This document shows positions 51,019 through 57,247 of a DNA stretch of 64,000 bases, in pieces. Numbering within the stretch: position 1 is the first letter of the stretch; each line of letters opens with the position of its first letter. This stretch comes from Nocardioides sp. S-1144 (GTDB taxonomy: Bacteria; Actinomycetota; Actinomycetes; Propionibacteriales; Nocardioidaceae), in the NCBI RefSeq assembly GCF_005954645.2, contig NZ_CP040695.2, positions 4,278,001 through 4,342,000 of the forward strand, given 5' to 3'. The notes under the pieces are model-generated. The model ran no database searches. It had not been told where the DNA came from and was given only the letters and a program-made list of their open reading frames with translations. Position numbers and translations under genes: made by a program.

Positions 51019-51844
51019 GCCGGGAGCCGCCGTCGACCGCCAGGATGTGCCCGGTGACGTAGCGGGCGCTGTCGGAGAGCAGGAACAGCATCGGGCCGAC
51101 GACCTCCTCGGGCGAGCCGATGCGGTGCAGCGGGATGCTGTCGAGGGCCTTCGCGAGCGCCGGCGGGTCGTCCTGCACCCAGCGGGTCATCTCGGTGTCG
51201 ACGAAGCCGGGCGCGATCGCGTTGACGCGGATGCCCAGGTCGCCGTACTCGACGGCGAGGCACTCGGTCAGGTGGGCCACGGCCGCCTTCGAGGAGCAGT
51301 AGGCCGCCCGGCCGCGCCGGACGCGGACCGCCGCGACGGAGGCCATGTTCACGATCGAGCCGCCGGGGGCCATCGCGGACGCGGCGGCCTGAGCGCCGTA
51401 GAGCACGCCCTCGACGTTGATCGCGAGCGTGGCCTGGATCTGGCTGACGGGGATGTCGGCGGCCGGGGCCTCGGGGAAGATGCCGGCGTTGTTGATCCAC
51501 AGGTCGAGGCGGCCGAACCGCTCGACGGCGAGGTCGGCCACCCGCTGCTGGGCGTCGCGGTCGCGGACGTCGACGCCCGTGCCGACGACCTCGCCGGCCC
51601 CCGCGAGGCCGTCGTGCTCGAGCGCGATCGCCGCGGCGGCCTCGCCCATCAGCGACTCGTCGAGGTCGGCGCCGAGGACCCGCACGCCGCGACGGGCGAG
51701 GGCGGCGGCGAAGCGGGCCCCCATGCCGCGGCCGGCGCCGGTGATGACGGCCACCTTGTCGCGCAGGTCGGGGTGGTCGACGGCCATCCGGGCGCCCTCG
51801 ACGCGGCCGGGGTGCTCGTGGGTGGTGGGGTCGAGCAGGGTCAT
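51011..51844 (-). CDS. SDR-family oxidoreductase
   Basis: The 277-residue SDR has an N-terminal tail of ~28 residues, then TGAGRGMGARFA, NNAGIFPEAP, SVAAVRVRRGRAAYCSSK with catalytic Tyr and Lys, and the C-terminal YVTGHILAVDGGSRHV. The Asp after beta-strand 2 (LGADLDES) favours NAD. It overlaps the SnoaL gene stop by 4 bp. Together with the other SDR it could reduce and oxidise one substrate in two steps. Confidence 0.92.
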   Translation of the reverse strand: MTLLDPTTHEHPGRVEGARMAVDHPDLRDKVAVITGAGRGMGARFAAALARRGVRVLGADLDESLMGEAAAAIALEHDGLAGAGEVVGTGVDVRDRDAQQRVADLAVERFGRLDLWINNAGIFPEAPAADIPVSQIQATLAINVEGVLYGAQAAASAMAPGGSIVNMASVAAVRVRRGRAAYCSSKAAVAHLTECLAVEYGDLGIRVNAIAPGFVDTEMTRWVQDDPPALAKALDSIPLHRIGSPEEVVGPMLFLLSDSARYVTGHILAVDGGSRHV

Positions 51845-52311
51845 GCGGGTGCTCCTCGGTCGTCGGGGGTGGTGGTGACGGGCTCCGGCGCGACGTCGTC
51901 GCGCCGGACGAGCCGGTGGGCGACCAGCCACGCGTCGCCGTGGCGGACGAGCCGGTCGGTGAGGGTGGTCAGGCGCACCAGGCGGCTGTCCTGGCCCTCG
52001 GGGGTGGCCACGATCTGCAGGTAGGCGTGCGCGACGACCTCGCCGTCGCGCCCGGAGGCCTCGACGTCGACGTTGGTGACGACGTGGCGCAGGTGGGTGC
52101 GGCTGGCGACGCAGGAGTCGTGGAACGCGCGGGCGAAGGCCGTGAGGGCCGCTCCGCCGCGCGCCGGCTCGGGGTACGACGGCGAGTCGAAGACGCCGTC
52201 GGCGGTGAACGTCGCCGCCCAGCCCTCGGCGTCGCCCTCGTCGATGAGGCGCGACTGCCGGGCGTGGAGCCGGAGCGCGGCCAGGGCCACGGTCTCGGGG
52301 ACCTCGCTCAT
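51841..52311 (-). CDS. SnoaL-like (NTF2-fold) protein
   Basis: This 156-residue protein has the SnoaL/NTF2 fold: an N-terminal helix (VALAALRLHARQSRLIDEGDAEGWAATFTADGVF) and beta-strands with THLRHVVTNVDVEASGRDGEVVAHAYLQIVA. Members are isomerases, dehydratases or small ring-acting enzymes. It heads the operon, and its start is 135 bp from the divergent IclR gene. Confidence 0.85.
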   Translation of the reverse strand: MSEVPETVALAALRLHARQSRLIDEGDAEGWAATFTADGVFDSPSYPEPARGGAALTAFARAFHDSCVASRTHLRHVVTNVDVEASGRDGEVVAHAYLQIVATPEGQDSRLVRLTTLTDRLVRHGDAWLVAHRLVRRDDVAPEPVTTTPDDRGAPA

Positions 52312-52330
52312 GGAGCCCTCCTAATTCAGT

Positions 52331-52345
52331 GTGCGATATTCGCAC
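52331..52345. promoter_or_regulatory. 15-bp palindrome in the divergent operon/IclR promoter
   Basis: GTGCGA-TAT-TCGCAC has perfect 6-bp arms. It lies 20 bp upstream of the SnoaL start and 100 bp upstream of the IclR start, suiting the IclR regulator or another repressor. Confidence 0.65.
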
Positions 52346-52445
52346 GCGGCGTGCTATAACTGCACTGGAGGTTAGGCCGGTCACATCTACGTGGTCAAGC
52401 CCACTCCGTGACCCGCGACACGCACCAGGGCTGGGGAGCGCCAGG

Positions 52446-53153
52446 ATGAGACGCATGAACGAGGGGACCGACGTCGTCGTCGACGCCGGCATGTCCAAGA
52501 CGCTGCACTCGGGTCTGCGCGTGCTGGCGGTGCTCAGCGCCCGCGGCGAGGGCATGACGATCACCGAGGTCGCCGAGGCCGTCGGCGTGCACCGCACCGT
52601 CGCGCACCGCTTCCTGCGCACCCTCGAGGCGCACCGCCTCGTGCGGCGCGACCGGGCCAAGCGCTTCCACCCCGGCGCGGGACTGGTGCCGCTGGCCGAC
52701 CCCGTCGAGCGCGACCTCCGCGCGGCCGCGCTCCCGCTGCTCGAGGAGCTCGCCGACGCCGTCGGGGCCACGGCACACCTGGTCGTCCAGGAGGATCCCG
52801 AGCACGTGCGCGCCCTCATGGTCGTCGAGCCCCGCAGCGCCTCGATGCACGTCGCCTTCCGGCCCGGCCAGCTCGACCTCGTCGACCGGGGCTCGGCCGG
52901 CCTGGCCATCCTCGCCGCCCAGCCGGCCCGTCCCGGTGAGCGGCCGGAGGTCCGGGTCGCGCGCGAGCAGGGCTACGCCGTGACCTACTCCGAGGTGATC
53001 CCGTCGGTGCACGGCATCTCGGCGCCCGTGCCGCTGCGCCGCGACGGCGCGCCGCTCAGCGTCGGCGTCTCGGTCTTCGACCTGGCCGAGCAGGACCGGG
53101 TGGCCGCCGCCGTCCTGTCGACCGCGGCCCAGCTGGCGCGCGTCGCGGGCTGA
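52446..53153 (+). CDS. IclR-family transcriptional regulator
   Basis: The ~235-residue protein has the IclR winged helix (LHSGLRVLAVLSARGEGMTITEVAEAVGVHRTVAHRFLRTL) and a C-terminal effector domain ending in YSEVIPSVHGISAPVPL. It is divergent from the SnoaL-SDR-SDR-flavoprotein-MFS operon and is its natural regulator. ATG 52446 follows GGGGAG by 7 nt; ATG 52455 is possible, and an earlier start is less likely because it crosses the operator. Confidence 0.9.
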   Translation: MRRMNEGTDVVVDAGMSKTLHSGLRVLAVLSARGEGMTITEVAEAVGVHRTVAHRFLRTLEAHRLVRRDRAKRFHPGAGLVPLADPVERDLRAAALPLLEELADAVGATAHLVVQEDPEHVRALMVVEPRSASMHVAFRPGQLDLVDRGSAGLAILAAQPARPGERPEVRVAREQGYAVTYSEVIPSVHGISAPVPLRRDGAPLSVGVSVFDLAEQDRVAAAVLSTAAQLARVAG

Positions 53154-53232
53154 GCGTTCCCTCGCCCCGCCGGCCCTCGTCGCCCTCGTGCCCGCGTTGC
53201 CCGGGCCGGGGACCGGCCCTACGGTGACCAGG

Positions 53233-54063
53233 GTGTCCACCCACCCGTTCTGGTCCGCCCTCGTCGACGACGCCGCGACCCTCCCGCCCGGTGGGGCGTC
53301 CCTCCCCGAGGCCCTCGCGGCCCACGCCGCACGCACGGCCGACGACGGCGCCGGGCTCGCCGGCACCGTCGTGCTGCGCGACACCGACCTGCCCCTGGCC
53401 CGCGGCTCGGACGCGCCGCTCACGGTCGCCGTCACCGGCGGCGCCGGCCAGCTGGCCGGTCCGGCCGGCCTGGCCGCCCGCCTCGGGCTGCGCCTGGTCG
53501 CCCTCGAGATGGCGCTGCGCGACCACGACGACCTGGCCGGCAACGCCCGGCGGGTGGTCGCGGCCCTCGACGCGGCGCGGGCCGACGGCGTGCTCGACGA
53601 CGACGTCGCCGTCCGCGTCGAGCTGCCGGCCACGCCCGCCGACCACGCCTGGCGCAGCGCGGCGGAGGTGGTCGCGGCGGCCGAGCTCCGGCTGGGGCTG
53701 CCCACCGGCGGGGTCGGGCCGGGGCCCGCGTCCGACGTCCTGCTCGGGTGGATCGACGCCGCCCTCGACCTCGAGACGCCCTTCAGCTGCACCGGGGGCC
53801 TGGACCGCGCCGTGGGCCACGACGCGCCGGACGGCGACGCCCGGCACGGCTTCCTCAACGTGCTCCTCGCCACCCGCGCGCTCTACGACGGCACCACGAC
53901 CGACCAGGCCCGGGTGCTGCTCGAGGAGCGCGACCCCGGCGCGGTCGTCGAGGCGGTGCGCTCGGCCGACCTGGGCGGCGTGCGGCGGTGGTTCACCTCG
54001 TTCCGCTCCGGCTCGGTCGCCGCACCGTGGGACGACCTGCGCGCGCTGGGCCTGGCGGGCTGA
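53233..54063 (+). CDS. uncharacterised protein, paralogue of the homogentisate-cluster gene
   Basis: This 276-residue protein is homologous along its length to the product of 44600-45457: both start with a run of LVDDAA(T/I)(L/F)PPG, contain WIDAALDLETPFSCTGGLDRAV or the equivalent, and have HGFLNVLLATRAL near 210. No catalytic motif is evident in either. It lies 79 bp after the IclR gene and is convergent with the P450 gene. It is not part of an operon that I can see. GTG 53233 is the start. Confidence 0.75.
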   Translation: MSTHPFWSALVDDAATLPPGGASLPEALAAHAARTADDGAGLAGTVVLRDTDLPLARGSDAPLTVAVTGGAGQLAGPAGLAARLGLRLVALEMALRDHDDLAGNARRVVAALDAARADGVLDDDVAVRVELPATPADHAWRSAAEVVAAAELRLGLPTGGVGPGPASDVLLGWIDAALDLETPFSCTGGLDRAVGHDAPDGDARHGFLNVLLATRALYDGTTTDQARVLLEERDPGAVVEAVRSADLGGVRRWFTSFRSGSVAAPWDDLRALGLAG

Positions 54064-54093
54064 CGCCGTCGCCCGCCCGGGTCGGCCCCCGGG

Positions 54094-55407
54094 TCAGCGG
54101 CCGGCCGGGACCCGGTCGCCGGCGCCGTGGAGGTCGACCGGCAGCGCCTCGACGCCGTAGACGGCCGAGAGCTTGCGGAAGTCGAGCGTGTCGCGCGGGG
54201 CGGTGACGGCCAGGTCCGGGAACCGGGTGGCCAGGGCGCGCAGCGCGATCCGCAGCTCCATCCGGGCCAGCTCGGCGCCGACGCAGCGGTGCATGCCGTG
54301 TCCGAAGGCGAGGTGCCGCGTCGGGGGGCGGTGCGGGTCGAAGGTGTCGGGGTCGGCGCCGGCGACCGCGGGGTCGCGGTTCGCGCCGAGCAGCGAGATG
54401 CCGACCGCGTCGCCGGCACTGATCTGCTTCCCGCCGAGCTCGAGGTCGACCTTGGCGAAGCGCAGGAAGGCCAGCTGGACGACGGTGAGGTGGCGCAGCA
54501 GCTCCTCGACGATCCGGTCGACGTGCTCGCGGCCGGCGGAGTCGTCGCGCAGCATCGCCATGGCGTCGGGGTTCTCGGCGAGCAGGTAGGCACCGAGCGA
54601 GAGCATCGAGGCCGACGTCTCGTAGCCGCCGAGGAAGACGCCGTCGGCGATGCCGCCGAGGGTGAGGTCGTCGAGCTCGTCGCCGTGCTCCTTGAGCAGG
54701 CCCCCGATGAGGCCGTCACCGGGCTCGGCGCGCTGGGCGGCGACCGCCTTGATGAGGAAGTCGCGGGTGTGGGCCGCCGCACCGAACGCGCCGACCCCGC
54801 CCTGGGACAGGTCGAAGCGGGCGACGCCGAGCTCGAAGAACCGCTCCCGGTCCTCGACCGGGAGGCCGAGCAGCTCGCAGATCACCTGGAAGGGCACCGG
54901 GAAGGCGAACTCCTTGACCAGGTCGACGTGCGGGCCGGCCGCCTCCATCGCGTCCAGCCGCTCGTGCACGACGCGCTCGATCTCGGGCTCGAGCCGGGCC
55001 AGCCGGCGCATCGTGAACTCCGGGGTCAGGTAGCGGCGCAGCGCGGTGTGCAGCGGCGGGTCGGTCATCCCGAGCCCGCCGATCTGGTCCTCGTCGCTGC
55101 GGCCCTCCTGCGACACGAACTGCCCGATGTCGTTGGAGTACGACGTGCCGTCGGCCAGTGCGGCCCGGGCCTCGTCGTAGCCGCTGACCAGCCAGATGTT
55201 CTTGCCGAACAGCGTGGCCAGCTTCGTGACCGGCTCGGTGGCGCGGATCGCGGCCATCTCGGGCAGCGGGTCGAGGCCGTCGCGCTTGAGCGGCATCGTC
55301 ACCGACGACGGCAGGAACCGCATCTTGCGCAGGTCGATCCCGTCGCGCATGGTGCGCTCGAGCAGGAACTTGCCCGCGCGCTGCTTGACCGCCTCGACGA
55401 ACCTCAT
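54094..55407 (-). CDS. cytochrome P450
   Basis: The 437-residue P450 has the I-helix segment LGGYETSASM, the ExxR pair in EELLRHL, and the heme-binding loop FGHGMHRCVGAELARMELRI with the Cys ligand. The substrate is unknown. No ferredoxin or ferredoxin reductase gene is adjacent, so electron donors must come from elsewhere. ATG 55407 is the start. The 130 bp between it and the Dps gene holds no clear hairpin. Confidence 0.94.
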   Translation of the reverse strand: MRFVEAVKQRAGKFLLERTMRDGIDLRKMRFLPSSVTMPLKRDGLDPLPEMAAIRATEPVTKLATLFGKNIWLVSGYDEARAALADGTSYSNDIGQFVSQEGRSDEDQIGGLGMTDPPLHTALRRYLTPEFTMRRLARLEPEIERVVHERLDAMEAAGPHVDLVKEFAFPVPFQVICELLGLPVEDRERFFELGVARFDLSQGGVGAFGAAAHTRDFLIKAVAAQRAEPGDGLIGGLLKEHGDELDDLTLGGIADGVFLGGYETSASMLSLGAYLLAENPDAMAMLRDDSAGREHVDRIVEELLRHLTVVQLAFLRFAKVDLELGGKQISAGDAVGISLLGANRDPAVAGADPDTFDPHRPPTRHLAFGHGMHRCVGAELARMELRIALRALATRFPDLAVTAPRDTLDFRKLSAVYGVEALPVDLHGAGDRVPAGR

Positions 55408-55537
55408 GGGTGTATTGGATCAGACGGCGCGCGGTGTAGGCCCCGGGACGTGCCCGGAGGTGACCCTTGCCTCACCCTGACGCACCCCGGCCGGCACCGA
55501 TCGGCACCTCGTCGACCCGGTCGGCACCCGGTGCGGG

Positions 55538-56068
55538 TCAGGGGGCGATGTTCTCCGGGACGCTCGCGCCGGCGGTGCGGTTCTCGGCGTCGACCATCCA
55601 GGCGAGCTGCTCGATGCGCTCGATGATCGTGTGCAGGAGGTCGGCGGTGGTGGGGTCCTCGGCGTCGACCTCGTCGTGGATCCGGCGCGCGGTCGCGGAG
55701 ACGCCGTACAGCGCGCCGACGACCAGGTCGACGGTCACGGCGGTGTCGACCTCGCCGGCCGGGAACGCCGGCAGGCTCGACTGGTGGCCGACCGTGGCGG
55801 CGCGGGCGTCCGGCGTCACGTAGACGGCGCGCATCCGCTCCGCGACGTCGTCGCCGAACGCGCGGGCGGCGTCGACGATCTCGTCGAGCTGGAGGTGGAG
55901 GTCGCGGAAGTTCTTGCCGACGACGTTCCAGTGCGCCTGCTTGCCCTGGAGGTGCAGGTCGGTGATGTCGACGAGGAGCTGCTGCAGGTGGGTGGCGAGC
56001 TGGGCGGAGGCCCGGAAGGCGGGGTGGGAGGAGTGCACGGTCTTGTGGCGGTCGGTCATCTGCGTCAT
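55538..56068 (-). CDS. dps: Dps-family ferritin-like protein
   Basis: This 176-residue protein has the Dps four-helix fold. The ferroxidase-site residues lie in LHLQGKQAHWNVVGKNFRDLHLQLDEIVD. It oxidises iron with hydrogen peroxide, stores it, and may protect DNA. ATG 56068 is used, and ATG 56059 is an alternative. A Fur-type palindrome lies 24 bp upstream. Confidence 0.92.
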   Translation of the reverse strand: MTQMTDRHKTVHSSHPAFRASAQLATHLQQLLVDITDLHLQGKQAHWNVVGKNFRDLHLQLDEIVDAARAFGDDVAERMRAVYVTPDARAATVGHQSSLPAFPAGEVDTAVTVDLVVGALYGVSATARRIHDEVDAEDPTTADLLHTIIERIEQLAWMVDAENRTAGASVPENIAP

Positions 56069-56091
56069 GGCTCAGACTCTGCCACGCTTTT

Positions 56092-56104
56092 TGGAATCAT
56101 TCCA
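56092..56104. promoter_or_regulatory. Fur-family-like palindrome upstream of dps
   Basis: TGGAAT-C-ATTCCA is a perfect 6-1-6 palindrome, the form seen in Fur, PerR and Zur boxes. It would place iron or peroxide control on dps. Confidence 0.55.
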
Positions 56105-56154
56105 GGAAAGGAAGGCTTGCCTCAGTGGTGCCGCGGCCCGGGCCGCCGGCCGGG

Positions 56155-57189
56155 CTACAGCGGCTGCAGCTGGGCGAGCTCGAGCGGGACCGACGAGCGG
56201 GCGCCGAGCTCGGGGACCGACGGCCGCGCGCCGTCGCGCACCAGCAGGTCGCCGATGGCCGCGATCATCGCGCCGTTGTCGGTGCACAGGCGCATGGGCG
56301 GCACCCGCAGCTCGATGCCGGCCTCCGCGCAGCGCTGCTCGGCGAGCGAGCGGACCCGCGAGTTGGCGGCGACGCCGCCGACGATGACGAGGGTGTCGAC
56401 GCCCTCCTGGCGGCAGGCGCGGATCGCCTTGGTGACGACGGTGTCGGCCACGCACTCCTGGAACGAGGCCGCGATGTCGGCCACCGAGACGCCCGGGTCG
56501 CGCGGCGCCGCGACGTAGCGGGCCACGGCCGACTTGAGGCCGGAGAACGAGAACCCGAGCGCGGGGTCGCGCTGACCCATGAGCGGGCGGGTGAACCGGA
56601 TCGCGGTCGGGTCGCCGTCGGCGGAGACCCGGTCGATCGACGGGCCGCCCGGGTAGGGCAGGCCGAGCAGCCGCGCGACCTTGTCGAACGCCTCGCCGGC
56701 GGCGTCGTCGAGGGTGTCGGACAGGTGCACGATCGGCGTCCGCACCAGGTCGTCGACGGCGAGCAGGCTGGTGTGCCCGCCGCTGACGATGAGCACGATG
56801 CTGCGCTCGGGCAGCGGGCCGTGCACGAGGGTGTCGGCGGCGGCGTGCCCGGCGAGGTGGTGGACGCCGTACAGCGGGACGCCGAGGGCCAGCGCGGTCG
56901 CCTTCGCCGCCGCCACCCCCACGTGCAGGGCGGTGGCCAGGCCCGGCCCGGCGGTCACCGCGACCGCCCCGACCTGGTGCCACTCGAGGCCGGCGTCCTC
57001 CAGCGCGGTGCGCATCGTCGGCACCATCGCCTGGACGTGCGCCCGGGCCGCGATCTCGGGGACGACGCCGCCGAAGAGCACGTGCTCGTCGATGCTCGAC
57101 GCGAGGGCGTCGCCGAGCAGCACGCCGTCGCGCACGAACCCCACGCCGGTCTCGTCGCACGAGGTCTCGATGCCCATCACGATCGTCAC
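56155..57189 (-). CDS. tsaD: tRNA N6-adenosine threonylcarbamoyltransferase
   Basis: The 344-residue enzyme transfers threonylcarbamoyl to A37 of ANN-decoding tRNAs, together with TsaB and TsaE. It has the N-terminal GIETSCDETGVG, the metal ligands His111 and His115 (HHLAGH), SGGHTSLL and GGVAANSRVR. GTG 57189 is the start. The usual neighbours tsaB, tsaE, rimI, alr and groES are absent on both sides here. Confidence 0.95.
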   Translation of the reverse strand: MTIVMGIETSCDETGVGFVRDGVLLGDALASSIDEHVLFGGVVPEIAARAHVQAMVPTMRTALEDAGLEWHQVGAVAVTAGPGLATALHVGVAAAKATALALGVPLYGVHHLAGHAAADTLVHGPLPERSIVLIVSGGHTSLLAVDDLVRTPIVHLSDTLDDAAGEAFDKVARLLGLPYPGGPSIDRVSADGDPTAIRFTRPLMGQRDPALGFSFSGLKSAVARYVAAPRDPGVSVADIAASFQECVADTVVTKAIRACRQEGVDTLVIVGGVAANSRVRSLAEQRCAEAGIELRVPPMRLCTDNGAMIAAIGDLLVRDGARPSVPELGARSSVPLELAQLQPL

Positions 57190-57247
57190 GTCCGTGATTC
57201 TCGCAGCCGCCGCACCGGCACCGGGGAATCCCCGGCCCGGGCCCGGC

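Noticed and set aside
55440..55475. DtxR/IdeR iron box between the P450 and dps genes
   Set aside because: The AGGTGACCCTTGCCTCACCC stretch matches the consensus poorly, with a one-base misfit in the core.
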